This document shows positions 16,573 through 26,184 of a DNA stretch of 64,000 bases, piece by piece. The notes below the pieces were generated by a model. The model did not search any database. It worked only from the letters and a program-made list of their open reading frames with translations, and had not been told where the DNA came from. Position 1 is the stretch's first letter. Each line of letters begins with the position of its first letter. Origin of the DNA: JADZFO01 sp964512635 (GTDB lineage Bacteria; 4484-113; JAFGCY01); NCBI GenBank assembly GCA_964512635.1, contig CAZEJB010000020.1, forward strand, positions 1 through 64,000, given 5' to 3'. The translations under genes and the position numbers were made by a program.

Positions 16573-19500
16573 ATGCGGCGAACACCGGGGCTCTTGCGCG
16601 CGCTGGTCACCCTGCGCGGACAAATCCTGCTCCTGCTGGCACTCCTGCTGGCGGGGCATGTCTGCGCGGACATGCTGATCCAGAACTACTTCGTCTTTCG
16701 GACCTTTGACCGCATAGAGCAGGACTGGGCGCGCCGCGAGCTGGAACTGGCCATGCACGGCCCCGACGCTGAGCTCAGCGAGATGCAGGACTTCTGCATC
16801 ACCTGGTCGCAGTGGGATGACGCCTACAAATTTATGCAGGACGGCAATCAGGCTTTCATCGATTCCAACATGGGCCGCGATGCGATCGTCATGCCGGGCT
16901 ACACCAGCTTCACCTTTATCAGGGCCGACCGCACCCTGCTTTACAGCGAAGCCTATGACGACAAGGGGGAGCCGCTGCATATTACCGAGCTGGAGCGCCC
17001 CCACTGGGATCCCGCCGCGCCATTGCTGGCAAAGGTCGAGGGAGCGGAAGCGGCGCTGGGCAAGCGCGGCATTATGCCGAGCAGCGCCGGAATGCTGATG
17101 GTGGTGTGCCAACCGGTGCTGCGCACGGACGGCAGCGGCCCGCCGGCCGGCTGGCTGATCCTGAGCCGCCAGCTCAATGATCGCCGCGTAGCGGGCTTCA
17201 GTGAGGCCTACGGCATCGACTGCCAGATGATCCCGCTTGAAGGACCGCAGATTGAGGCGCTTCCCCAGCGCAAGACAGCTCTCGCTCATATCAACGAGCA
17301 TGGCGGCTTCCAGTTTGCCAGCAAGTCCCGCGAGCACAAGCTGGCCTACGGCATGCTTTATGACTTGGGCCAGCAGCCGGCCTTACTGGTGGAAGTCACC
17401 ATTCACCGCGACATCAGCCTGACAGCCACCGGGGTCAAGCGCACCAGTCGGCTCGTCCTGATCACCTTCAGTCTGCTGATGGCCCTGACGGTACTGGTAG
17501 TCCTGGACCGCCGGGTCTTGTCACGGCTGGCGACGATCAGCGACTTCATGCATGCCGTCAGCCACTCGCCGGACACCAGCCAGCGCCTGAGTCTGGGCAG
17601 TGGTGACGAAGTGGCGGTACTGGCGGGCGATCTGAACCGCATGGTCGATGAACTGCAAAGCAAGAGCCAGCAGCTTTCCTGCGCCCTTGAAGATGCACAG
17701 CAGGCCAATGCTGAACTCGAGGTAATCCACAGCGCGCTCAACAAGCACGCGACTGTTTCCAGAACCGACAGCGAAGGGATCATTGTCTACGTCAACGACC
17801 GCTTCTGTGAGGTGACCGGCTTTGACCGTTCAGAGCTGATCGGCGCCAACCACAGCCTGACCAGCTCCGGCCGGCACGACCAGGCCTTCTATGAAGAGCT
17901 CTGGCAGACCATAAAGTCCGGACAGACCTGGCATGGCGTCTTTTGCAACCGCAAGAAGAGCGGCCAGGAATACTGGGTGGAATCGACCATCTCCCCCATC
18001 CGCGGCGAGAACGGCGCCATTCGGGGTTATGTAGCAATCCGCACGGATATCTCCGAGGTTATCCGGGCGCAGGAAACCCTGGCCGCAATCACGAACTTCC
18101 AGCAGGCCATCCTGGACAGCGCCCAGGCCGCGATCATCTCGGTGGACAGAAACGGGATCATCACTTCATTCAACGCCGGCGCCGAGAAGATGCTGGGCTA
18201 TGAGGCGGGGGAACTGATCGGGCGCACCTCGCCCGCGATTCTGCATGACCGCGAGGAAATCGAGCGCCGGGCGGCGGAACTGAGCCAGGAGCTGAACAGG
18301 CCGGTTCAAAGCGGCATGGAGGTGTTCTTTACCCGGCCTGACCTCGGACTGGATGAGGAAAGGCAGTGGACCTATGTCAGAAAGGACGCCAGCCGCCTGC
18401 AGGTCAATCTGACCGTGACAGCGATCCAGGATGCCCAGGGAAGCGTCGCCGGCTATCTGGGTGTGGCCTATGACCTCAGCGCCCTGCTGGCGGCGCTGGA
18501 CGCCCTGGGCAAGCGCGAGGACCTGCTGACCATGATGTCCGGCATGGCGCGCCTGGGCGGATGGGAGCTGGATCTTGGCACGATGCAGGTCACCTGGACC
18601 GACGAGGTCTTCAGGATCCACGACCTGCCGGTGGGGGATACCCCTTCGCTGCAGGAAGCCGTCACCTACTACGCCCCCGAAGGCCGGCCGCTGATCACCC
18701 GCGCGCTGGAAGACGCGATGGCGGATGGCACTCCCTTCGATCTCGAGCTGCCGATGACCACCGCCCGCGGCCGCAGCATCTGGGTGCGGGCGCTGGGCCA
18801 GCCGGAGTTTCTGAGCGGCCGCTGCGTCAGGATCTTTGGGTCTTTCCAGGACATCACCGAGCGCCGTCTGGCCCAGGCCGCGCTGCACGAAAGTGAGGAG
18901 CGCTGGCAGTTCGCGCTGGAAGGTTCCGGCGACGGCGTCTGGGACTGGGATGCGAGCACCAACCGGGTCTACTTCTCGCGCCAGTGGAAGGCCATGCTGG
19001 GCTATGAAGATGCCGAGATCGGCGATGCACTCGAAGAATGGAGTTCGCGGGTGCACCCCGATGATCTGCCCGCCGCCCTGCTGGATATTGAGCGTCATAC
19101 CCGCGGCGAGACTCCGGTGTACCAGAATGTCCATCGGATCAGGCATAAGGACGGCAGCTGGCGCTGGATCCTGGACCGCGGACGGATGGTTGCCCAGGAT
19201 GACAGTGGCAAGGCTCTGCGTCTGATCGGCACGCATACGGACATCACTGAACAGCGGGCCCTGCTGCAGCGGGTCCAGGAATCCGAGGTCCTGCTCAAGG
19301 GCATTCTTGACGTGCTGCCTCAGCGCGTCTTCTGGAAGGACCGCAGCGGCAGATATCTGGGTGCCAACGAAGCCTTCCTGAAGGATGCGGGCCTGAGCTG
19401 CCTGGATGAGCTGCTCGGCAAGACAGACCACGACATGCCCTGGGCCGGCGAGCAGGCGGACTCCTTCCTTACCTACGACCGGAAGGTGCTGCAGAACGGA

Positions 19501-21747
19501 AGCATCGAGCTGGATATCATCGAGCCGCTGACCCAGGCCAGCGGAGAGACCATCTGGCTCTCCACCAGCAAGGTTCCGCTGCGCGATACTGACGGCAGTA
19601 TCTTTGGCATCCTTGGCACCTATCTCGATGTTACTCGCACCAAGGAAACCGAGCTCGAAATCCTGGAAGCCAAGCGCAGCGCCGAGGAAGCCAATAAGGC
19701 CAAGGGCGACTTCCTGGCCACCATGAGCCATGAGCTGCGCACACCGATGAACGGCGTGCTGGGCATGCTGGCAATTCTGATGAACACGCCGCTGGACCGC
19801 GACCAGCGGGAATGCGCCGAGATTGCCCAGCAGTCCGCCGACAGCCTGCTCAAGCTGCTCAATGACATCCTCGACTTTAGCAAGATCGAGGCCCATAAGC
19901 TGGAACTGGAGGAAATCGACTTCAGCCTGCGCAATGTGGCCGAAGAAGCGATCCAGACAATCTCGTCCCGGGCCGCCGAGAAGGGCATCGAGCTGAACAT
20001 GATCATCCGGCCCCAGGTGCCCCAGGCTCTGCGCGGCGACCCGGGCCGGCTGAAGCAGGTCATGCTCAACCTGCTGGGCAATGCAGTCAAGTTCACGATG
20101 GACGGCCAGATCCTGCTGGAGGTCAGCCTCGAAGAAGCCGGCGAGGAAAGCGCGCTCGTGCGGATCGCTGTCAGCGACACCGGAATCGGTATTCCGCCCG
20201 ACAAGCTGGGCCTGCTCTTTGAAAAGTTCCGTCAGGCCGACGCCTCGACGACGCGCAAGTTCGGCGGTACCGGCCTGGGACTGGCTATCTGCAAGGAGCT
20301 CAGCCACCTGATGGGCGGCCAGATCGGGGTGGAAAGCACCCCGGGCCAGGGGTCGACCTTCTGGATCACCGCCCGTCTGCGGCGTCAGCGCCACAGTCAG
20401 ATCCCCCAGCTGCCGCGTAACTACGAAGCCCTGCGCGACCTGCCGGTGCTGGTGGTGGACGACACCCAGCAGAACCTCGAAGTGCTGCGCCTGCAGCTCG
20501 AAGGCGTGGGCTCCGCTGTCACCACAGCGGCAAGCGGAGCAGAGGCGCTGAAACTGATGGACGCTGCCCTCGCCGCAGGCAGGCAATACCCGGTGGCCAT
20601 ACTCGATCACCTGATGCCGGAAATGAACGGTGAAGAACTGGCCCAGGCCATCCTTGGCCGGCCGGAACTTGCGTCCACACAACTTGTCCTGCTGACGAGC
20701 GCCGGCCGGCGGGGCGACGCCAGGCGGATGATGGAGGCCGGCTTTGCGGCCTATCTGTCGAAGCCGGTCACCCAAAGCCAGCTCTTTGACTGCCTGGTCG
20801 GCTTGATGCTGCCTGAAGCGGCGCAAGATGATCAGTCGCGCGACAAGCGCTCGATAGTCACCAAATACAGCCTGAGTGAAGCGCGCGGCCTGCGCCAGAG
20901 CATCCTGCTGGTGGAAGACAACAAGGTCAACCAGAAGGTCGCGGTGCGGCTGCTGGAGCAGGCGAATTACGTTGTAACGGTTGCCAACGACGGCTATGAA
21001 GCCCTTGAGGCGCTCAGCAGTAACAGCTTCGCCCTCGTGCTGATGGACTATCACATGCCCGGTATCGACGGCCTTGAAACGACCAGGCGCATCCGGCAGC
21101 TGGACAGCCCGATGGCCCGCGTGCCGATTGCGGCGATGACCGCCAAGGCGATGCCCGGCGACCGCGAAGCCTGTCTTGAAGCGGGGATGGACGATTACCT
21201 GACCAAGCCCATCAACCCGCAGGAGATGTTTGCCTGCATCGAGCGTCTGTTGAACAACTCAGCCCTGCCGGCAAGCCTTTCTGCCACTGGCGAGCAGTTG
21301 CCGGCTGCCGCCGCAGCGCCGCCAGGGGCCGCGCCAGCGGATAAAGCCTCAGCGGTGACGGTGTCCGGTGCAGCGCCTTCCGGGCCGGCCGCAGCCGAGC
21401 AGTCAGCTCCGATGAATATTGCTGCCAGTGTTGAGCGAGCCGGGGATCAGGAGTTCTGGCAGATACTCATCGAGACTTTCTTCGAAGAGTCCGGTCAGCG
21501 CCTGCTGGACGCGCGCGCTGCCCTGGAGGCCGGTGACTGCGACAGGCTGACCCGCGAAGCCCACACCGTCAAGGGCGGAGCCTCAGAGATTCTGGCCGAA
21601 CCGGTGCGCCAGGCAGCCTATGCCCTCGAAAAATGCGGCCGTTCCGGGAAACTCGAGGCAGCCCCCCAATTGCTGGCAACTCTGGAAGCCGAGTACGAGG
21701 CCCTGCGCGTGTTTATCGATGCACACCTTGGGGTTGCAGCAGGCTAG
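16573..21747 (+). CDS. CHASE4-HAMP-PAS(5)-histidine kinase-REC-REC-HPt hybrid sensor
   Basis: 1724 residues. TM1 (about 17-35) and TM2 (about 289-312) frame a periplasmic CHASE4-type sensor (WSQWDDAYKF). A HAMP segment and five PAS domains follow (roughly 390-495, 512-635, 645-770, 774-900, 900-1025). The HisKA box is FLATMSHELRTPMNG with phospho-acceptor His1053; the ATPase has NLLGNAVKFT, DTGIGIPP and GGTGLGLAIC. Two receivers carry candidate Asp1345 (ILDHLMPEMNG) and Asp1492 (VLMDYHMPGIDG). A C-terminal HPt domain has AHTVKGGA with His1664. A complete His-Asp-His relay is thus in one chain, but no output regulator is adjacent. The 3' end overlaps panD by 35 bases, tail to tail. The start is weak; a longer frame would overlap gatB. 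Confidence 0.92.
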   Translation: MRRTPGLLRALVTLRGQILLLLALLLAGHVCADMLIQNYFVFRTFDRIEQDWARRELELAMHGPDAELSEMQDFCITWSQWDDAYKFMQDGNQAFIDSNMGRDAIVMPGYTSFTFIRADRTLLYSEAYDDKGEPLHITELERPHWDPAAPLLAKVEGAEAALGKRGIMPSSAGMLMVVCQPVLRTDGSGPPAGWLILSRQLNDRRVAGFSEAYGIDCQMIPLEGPQIEALPQRKTALAHINEHGGFQFASKSREHKLAYGMLYDLGQQPALLVEVTIHRDISLTATGVKRTSRLVLITFSLLMALTVLVVLDRRVLSRLATISDFMHAVSHSPDTSQRLSLGSGDEVAVLAGDLNRMVDELQSKSQQLSCALEDAQQANAELEVIHSALNKHATVSRTDSEGIIVYVNDRFCEVTGFDRSELIGANHSLTSSGRHDQAFYEELWQTIKSGQTWHGVFCNRKKSGQEYWVESTISPIRGENGAIRGYVAIRTDISEVIRAQETLAAITNFQQAILDSAQAAIISVDRNGIITSFNAGAEKMLGYEAGELIGRTSPAILHDREEIERRAAELSQELNRPVQSGMEVFFTRPDLGLDEERQWTYVRKDASRLQVNLTVTAIQDAQGSVAGYLGVAYDLSALLAALDALGKREDLLTMMSGMARLGGWELDLGTMQVTWTDEVFRIHDLPVGDTPSLQEAVTYYAPEGRPLITRALEDAMADGTPFDLELPMTTARGRSIWVRALGQPEFLSGRCVRIFGSFQDITERRLAQAALHESEERWQFALEGSGDGVWDWDASTNRVYFSRQWKAMLGYEDAEIGDALEEWSSRVHPDDLPAALLDIERHTRGETPVYQNVHRIRHKDGSWRWILDRGRMVAQDDSGKALRLIGTHTDITEQRALLQRVQESEVLLKGILDVLPQRVFWKDRSGRYLGANEAFLKDAGLSCLDELLGKTDHDMPWAGEQADSFLTYDRKVLQNGSIELDIIEPLTQASGETIWLSTSKVPLRDTDGSIFGILGTYLDVTRTKETELEILEAKRSAEEANKAKGDFLATMSHELRTPMNGVLGMLAILMNTPLDRDQRECAEIAQQSADSLLKLLNDILDFSKIEAHKLELEEIDFSLRNVAEEAIQTISSRAAEKGIELNMIIRPQVPQALRGDPGRLKQVMLNLLGNAVKFTMDGQILLEVSLEEAGEESALVRIAVSDTGIGIPPDKLGLLFEKFRQADASTTRKFGGTGLGLAICKELSHLMGGQIGVESTPGQGSTFWITARLRRQRHSQIPQLPRNYEALRDLPVLVVDDTQQNLEVLRLQLEGVGSAVTTAASGAEALKLMDAALAAGRQYPVAILDHLMPEMNGEELAQAILGRPELASTQLVLLTSAGRRGDARRMMEAGFAAYLSKPVTQSQLFDCLVGLMLPEAAQDDQSRDKRSIVTKYSLSEARGLRQSILLVEDNKVNQKVAVRLLEQANYVVTVANDGYEALEALSSNSFALVLMDYHMPGIDGLETTRRIRQLDSPMARVPIAAMTAKAMPGDREACLEAGMDDYLTKPINPQEMFACIERLLNNSALPASLSATGEQLPAAAAAPPGAAPADKASAVTVSGAAPSGPAAAEQSAPMNIAASVERAGDQEFWQILIETFFEESGQRLLDARAALEAGDCDRLTREAHTVKGGASEILAEPVRQAAYALEKCGRSGKLEAAPQLLATLEAEYEALRVFIDAHLGVAAG

Positions 21748-22105
21748 CTGCATCTTCAATAATGCGGTTGTCCTGGTCCAGCACTGCCACGCTGGGCTGA
21801 TGGGTGCGGGCTTCAAAGGTCTCCATCTGGACGAAGGCCATGATGATCAGGCGGTCACCGGGCTTGCCGAGGTGCGCTGCAGCACCGTTAAGGACAATTG
21901 CCCCCGGAGATTCGAGCAGAATCACATAGGTCTCGAAGCGCTCGCCGTTTTCCACGTTGGCCACCAGAACTTTCTCGTACTCCAGAAAGTCGGCGGCGCG
22001 GGCCAGCTCGCGGCTGATGCCGATTGACCCGGGGTACTCCTTATTTCCGTCGGAGACGCGGGCGTGGTGCAGCTTGCCCTTCAGCATTTCCAGATACTGT
22101 GTCAT
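21713..22105 (-). CDS. panD: Aspartate 1-decarboxylase
   Basis: 130 residues, normal length. It makes beta-alanine from aspartate for pantothenate. The proenzyme self-cleaves at the Gly-Ser in YPGSIGIS (Ser27) to form the pyruvoyl cofactor; NGERFETYVI and VLNGAAAHLGKPGDRLIIMAF match the family. It follows panB and panC on the same strand, giving panB-panC-panD. The last codons overlap the end of the convergent histidine kinase gene. Confidence 0.95.
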   Translation of the reverse strand: MTQYLEMLKGKLHHARVSDGNKEYPGSIGISRELARAADFLEYEKVLVANVENGERFETYVILLESPGAIVLNGAAAHLGKPGDRLIIMAFVQMETFEARTHQPSVAVLDQDNRIIEDAASLLQPQGVHR

Positions 22106-22159
22106 TCAGCTTCCCTTTGGTGCCTGGCCTTATGGCTCAAGCCCGCTGTGCCGGCAGTT

Positions 22160-23041
22160 TCAGCCGGCCAGTTCAACATTATCTATCAGGCGCGTGCGGC
22201 CCAGCCAGGCCGCTGCAAGTACCCGCGCCGGGCCTTCTATTGTTTCAAGCGGCTCCAGACTGAGCGGTTCAACGATGGCCAGGTAGTCCACCTGCCACAG
22301 CGGATTGCCGCCCTCGGTCCAGCTCAGCAGATGCAGGCCGTCCTCAATCAGACGCGCGCTGCTGCGTTCGCCCGAGCGGAAGTGCTGCTGCATCGCCTGC
22401 AGGGCCTGTTGCAGCTGCGGTGCAGTCTGGCGTTCTTCGGCGCTCAGATATGCATTGCGGCTGGAAAGCGCCAGGCCATCGGCCTCACGAACAATCGGGC
22501 AGCCCTCCACCTCAAGTTGAAGGCCCAGGTCGGCGCTGAGCTGCTGAATGATGCGCAGCTGCTGGAAGTCCTTCTCGCCGAAGTAGGCCCGGTCCGGCTG
22601 GGTCAGCTCAAAGAGCTTGAGTACAACAGTCGCGACGCCGTCGAAGTGGCCCGGCCGGCTGGCGCCACACCAGCGGGACCCGAGATCGGGGAGCCTGACG
22701 CTGGTCTGAAAGCCCGGTGGATACATGCTTCCAGCGTCCGGAGTAAACACCAGATCGCAGCCGCATTCAGCGCAGATATCCAGGTCAGCCTGCAGCGGAC
22801 GGGGATAGCGCTCAAGATCCTCACTGGGGCCAAACTGCAGGGGGTTGACGAAGATCGAGGCGATGCAAACATCACATTCCACCTTCATCCGCCGCAGCAG
22901 GCTGGCATGGCCCTCATGCAGCGCACCCATGGTTGGTACAAAGCCTACGCGTGGACGCCGGCCCAGGCGCGCGCTGCGGCCAAGCACAATCTCCCGCCGC
23001 AGCTCGCGCAGCTGCGCTACGCTGACTGCCTGATCAGCCAT
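22160..23041 (-). CDS. panC: Pantothenate synthetase
   Basis: 293 residues. It joins pantoate and beta-alanine with ATP. FVPTMGALHEGHASLL holds the HIGH-like ATP site; FVNPLQFGPSEDLERYPR, YFGEKDFQQL and SSRNAYLS are further family motifs. I chose the ATG at 23041 because GGGGAG lies five bases upstream; an earlier TTG at 23116 adds 25 unconserved residues. It lies between panB and panD in one operon. Confidence 0.95.
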   Translation of the reverse strand: MADQAVSVAQLRELRREIVLGRSARLGRRPRVGFVPTMGALHEGHASLLRRMKVECDVCIASIFVNPLQFGPSEDLERYPRPLQADLDICAECGCDLVFTPDAGSMYPPGFQTSVRLPDLGSRWCGASRPGHFDGVATVVLKLFELTQPDRAYFGEKDFQQLRIIQQLSADLGLQLEVEGCPIVREADGLALSSRNAYLSAEERQTAPQLQQALQAMQQHFRSGERSSARLIEDGLHLLSWTEGGNPLWQVDYLAIVEPLSLEPLETIEGPARVLAAAWLGRTRLIDNVELAG

Positions 23042-23128
23042 TCCAGCTCCCCCTGGCGTGATTTGCTGTGAACTCAGTTTCTCCGGCAGGCCTGCTGCGC
23101 CGGCCGGAAGGTTCAAGGTGCTGCTCGG

Positions 23129-24049
23129 TCACGGCAGCTGTCTCCCCGCCGCGGCCTCGGGCATGGCCAGCTCTTCAAGCAGCGCCAGGCTGTGGCCGTC
23201 TCCATCCGGGCCGACTGCATGGCTGGGAGCCTCTCCCGCGGCCTGCGGGATCTGCGGCTCCTGAGCTGCGCCGAAGCTGCCCGCGCGAACATCGCCGGCG
23301 TATTGCTGCAGCGCGGCCAGCGCCGGGCCATAGAGCTGGGCGTACTGCCGCGCGAAGGCCGGTGCGTCGCCAGGCAGCAGGCCCAGCACATCATGAACTA
23401 TCAGTATCTGACCGTCGCAGTGCGGGCCACTGCCGATCCCAATGGTCGGTATCGCCAGCGCCTGCGTGATCTGGCGGGCGATTTCCGGCTCCACAAGCTC
23501 CAGCACCACGGCGCAGGCTCCGGCCTTCTCAACCGCCGCCGCCTCAGCCAGCAGGCGGCTGGCCTCCTCTTCATTGCGGCCCTGGCGCTTAAAGCCGCCT
23601 TTGGCAAAGACGCTTTGGGGCTGCAGGCCGATATGCGCGACTACAGGAATCCCCACTGCGCTGAGCCCTTCAATGGCTGCCAATTGCAAAGCGCCCGCCC
23701 CTTCCAGCTTCAGCGCCCCGGCGCCGCTGGTTTTAAAGGCACGGATACCTTCGCGGATGGTCAACTCGGCGCTGGCCAGATACTCTCCCAGGGGCATGTC
23801 CAGCACCACCCGGCCTGCCGGGAAATGCCGGGTAACGATACGGCTGTGATAGATAACTTCGTCGAGGCTGACTGCGACGGTGCTTTCGGCGCCCTGGATC
23901 ACGTTGCCCAGGCTGTCGCCAACCAGCACGAAATCCATCCCGGCCTCCGCCGCCAGACGCGCGCTGAAATAATCGTAGGCAGTGATTGAGGCGATCGCGT
24001 CGCCCTTTCGCATTCGCGCCCGCAGACGCGTGACCAGAAAGTCCGCCAT
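23129..24049 (-). CDS. panB: 3-methyl-2-oxobutanoate hydroxymethyltransferase
   Basis: 306 residues, with about 40 more at the C-terminus than common homologues. It makes ketopantoate from 2-oxoisovalerate and methylene-tetrahydrofolate. ITAYDYFSARLAAEAG, VGDSLGNVIQG, the KLEGAG stretch, AHIGLQPQSV and IGIGSGPHCDGQILVxHD-type motifs identify it, with metal ligands in GDS and the catalytic Glu in the ELVE stretch. The tail after about residue 265 is Ala/Gly/Pro-rich and likely disordered. A strong GGAGG precedes the start. It is the first gene of panBCD. Confidence 0.95.
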   Translation of the reverse strand: MADFLVTRLRARMRKGDAIASITAYDYFSARLAAEAGMDFVLVGDSLGNVIQGAESTVAVSLDEVIYHSRIVTRHFPAGRVVLDMPLGEYLASAELTIREGIRAFKTSGAGALKLEGAGALQLAAIEGLSAVGIPVVAHIGLQPQSVFAKGGFKRQGRNEEEASRLLAEAAAVEKAGACAVVLELVEPEIARQITQALAIPTIGIGSGPHCDGQILIVHDVLGLLPGDAPAFARQYAQLYGPALAALQQYAGDVRAGSFGAAQEPQIPQAAGEAPSHAVGPDGDGHSLALLEELAMPEAAAGRQLP

Positions 24050-24216
24050 GTTGTCCTCCTGGGGCTCCGATGGATGCCCCGGCAGCTGCGGTAGCAGTTT
24101 GAAGCTTAATCACGTCCCGGGCACCAGGGCTCCAGGCTCCGGAATTATACCTGTCCGGCGCAGGGTCATGATCTATAATCGGGCCTCTACGATCTTCCCC
24201 TGCCGGAGCAGCCCAC

Positions 24217-25296
24217 ATGTATTCCGCGCGCATCGAGAAACTCCTCGCCCGCCTGAGCAGCGACGGCCTCAGCTCAGTGCTGATCACCAACCTGCCGAAC
24301 ATCTACTACCTCAGTGGCTTCACCGGCAGTACGGCCATGCTGCTGATCACGCCCGAGAAGCGCTTTTTCATTACCGACTTCCGCTACCACACCCAGGTCG
24401 CCCTGGAAGTCGACCCCAGTTTCGAGCTGCTGGATAACACTGGAAAGGACATCCTGCGCGACACCCTGCCGGCCCTCGGCACTGGCGTGACCGGGGCCCG
24501 GATCGGCTTCGAGTCCGACAGCGCCTCCTTTACCCTGGGTGCCAGGCTGAAGGACAGCAGCTTCGCCGAGTTCGTGCCCACCAATGGCTTGGTTGAGAAG
24601 TTGCGCATGGTCAAGGACAGCGGCGAGCTGGAGCGCATCCGTGCGGCGGTGCTGATCAACGAGCGGATCTATCAGGAAGTGCTTGGCTTTGTCGGCCCGG
24701 ATGTCAGCGAGATTGACCTGGCGGCCGAGATTGAGTACCGCGCCCTGAAGCATGGCTGCAGCGGCGTCAGTTTCAGCCCCATCGTGGCTTCCGGCCCAAA
24801 CAGTGCCAAGCCGCACGCGCGCTTCAGCACCGACAAGCTCACCCCGGCCAGCCCCCTGACCTTCGACATGGGCATGAAGCTGAATGGCTATTGCAGCGAC
24901 ATGACCAGGACAGTCTTTTTCAAGGACTGCCCGCCGAAGTGGGAGGCGATCTACAACGTCGTCCGTAATGCCAAGGACAGCGCCCACGCCGCCATCCGCC
25001 CGGGCCTGACCGGCCGCGAGGTGGACGCCGTGGCCCGCGACATCATCACCGCGGCGGGCTATGGCGAGCTGTTCGGGCATGGCCTGGGCCACGGCGTGGG
25101 TATCGAAGTGCATGAGGGTCCGCGTCTGGCCCGTATCGGCGAGATTCCGCTGGAGGCAGGCCATGTCGTGACCAACGAGCCGGGGATCTACCTGCCCGGC
25201 GAGGGCGGTATCCGTATTGAAGACATGGCCGTGGTAACCGCGGACGGGGCTGAAAACTTCAACACCCTGCCGACGGATATCCAGGTCGTCGGCTAG
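24217..25296 (+). CDS. M24-family aminopeptidase (Xaa-Pro peptidase type)
   Basis: 359 residues. An N-terminal creatinase-like domain (about 1-130) precedes the pita-bread catalytic domain. The dinuclear metal ligands are visible as Asp217 (FDMG), Asp228 (CSDMTRT), His292 (GHGLGHGVGIE), Glu321 (NEPGIYL) and Glu335 (IEDM). The length fits PepP/PepQ-like proteins that remove residues before proline. A TATAAT at 24174-24179 and a GGAG before the start suggest its own promoter, divergent from panB. It is directly followed by efp, a common pairing in many bacteria. Confidence 0.92.
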   Translation: MYSARIEKLLARLSSDGLSSVLITNLPNIYYLSGFTGSTAMLLITPEKRFFITDFRYHTQVALEVDPSFELLDNTGKDILRDTLPALGTGVTGARIGFESDSASFTLGARLKDSSFAEFVPTNGLVEKLRMVKDSGELERIRAAVLINERIYQEVLGFVGPDVSEIDLAAEIEYRALKHGCSGVSFSPIVASGPNSAKPHARFSTDKLTPASPLTFDMGMKLNGYCSDMTRTVFFKDCPPKWEAIYNVVRNAKDSAHAAIRPGLTGREVDAVARDIITAAGYGELFGHGLGHGVGIEVHEGPRLARIGEIPLEAGHVVTNEPGIYLPGEGGIRIEDMAVVTADGAENFNTLPTDIQVVG

Positions 25297-25345
25297 CCAC
25301 GGCAGCAGAAATGCTGCTGTGACTGGACTTGTCTGCGAATATCAA

Positions 25346-25351
25346 TATAAT
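25346..25351 (+). promoter_or_regulatory. Probable efp promoter (-10)
   Basis: TATAAT with a partial -35 match (TGGACT) 16 bases upstream. It would give a 5' leader of about 50 bases before efp. A short GCC/GGC hairpin lies in the leader. Confidence 0.5.
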
Positions 25352-25408
25352 ACGCCGCCTTAGGCGACTGGCGCGCCAACGCGTCAATGCACAAACGGAG
25401 TACACAGA

Positions 25409-25981
25409 ATGTCTATCACCCCCCAGGATTTCCGCAACGGCCAGGTCTTTGAGCGCGATGGCCGCCTGTTTAAGGTTGTGGAGTTTCAGCACGTCAAGCC
25501 CGGCAAGGGCCCGGCCTTTGTCCGCACGAAGCTGATGGATATGAAGAGCGGATCGATTTTCGAAGAGAAGCTGCGCCCGGAAGAAAAATTCGAGGAGATC
25601 CGGATCGTGGCCAAGAAGATGGACTATCTTTATATGGACGGCGATTTCCTGGTGGTGATGGATCGCGAGACCTTTGACCAGATCAACCTGCCCAAGGAGC
25701 TTTTGGGCCGCCAGTTCCAGCTCCTGACGGAAAATGAAGAGCTCACGGTCTCGATTAATGAAAAGGACCAGAGCCCGATGAGTGCGGCCCTGCCGCTGAT
25801 TGTCACGCGCGAGGTGACCTACTGCGAGCCCGGTGTGCGCGGCGACACGGCGACTGCGGCCAACAAGCCGGCCCAGGTTGAAGGTGGCGCCACCGTAAAC
25901 GTGCCGCTCTTTGTCGACATGGGTGACCGGATCCGGATTAATACAGAAAGCTTTACATATGTTGAGAGGGCCAAGGACTAA
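25409..25981 (+). CDS. efp: Elongation factor P
   Basis: 190 residues, normal length with three beta-barrel domains. It rescues ribosomes stalled at polyproline stretches. The modifiable lysine in the loop HVKPGKGPAF is Lys33. The C-terminal OB domain ends NTESFTYVERAKD. No EpmA/EpmB/EarP-type modification gene is adjacent, so the modification type cannot be told. Many lipoproteins in this window have Pro-rich stretches that could depend on it. Confidence 0.97.
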   Translation: MSITPQDFRNGQVFERDGRLFKVVEFQHVKPGKGPAFVRTKLMDMKSGSIFEEKLRPEEKFEEIRIVAKKMDYLYMDGDFLVVMDRETFDQINLPKELLGRQFQLLTENEELTVSINEKDQSPMSAALPLIVTREVTYCEPGVRGDTATAANKPAQVEGGATVNVPLFVDMGDRIRINTESFTYVERAKD

Positions 25982-26184
25982 GGTCCAGGCTTTCGGGGGA
26001 CTTTGAGGCGGCATTAGCGGCGATGCGGCGGGGGCAACTTGTCTGCCGGGTTAGCCAAATTCGCAGAATGCGACTATAATGCTGCGATTCCGCCCGGCTG
26101 CATGAGCATATCTTGCAGATGGGTAAAATAGGTCGAGTCATCTCACTTTGGGCAAAACTGTGAGTGTCTGCCAGGAGGCGATCG

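Noticed and set aside
18166..21054. Long antisense frame opposite the histidine kinase
   Set aside because: A shadow of a GC-rich gene; the sense strand has all kinase and receiver motifs.
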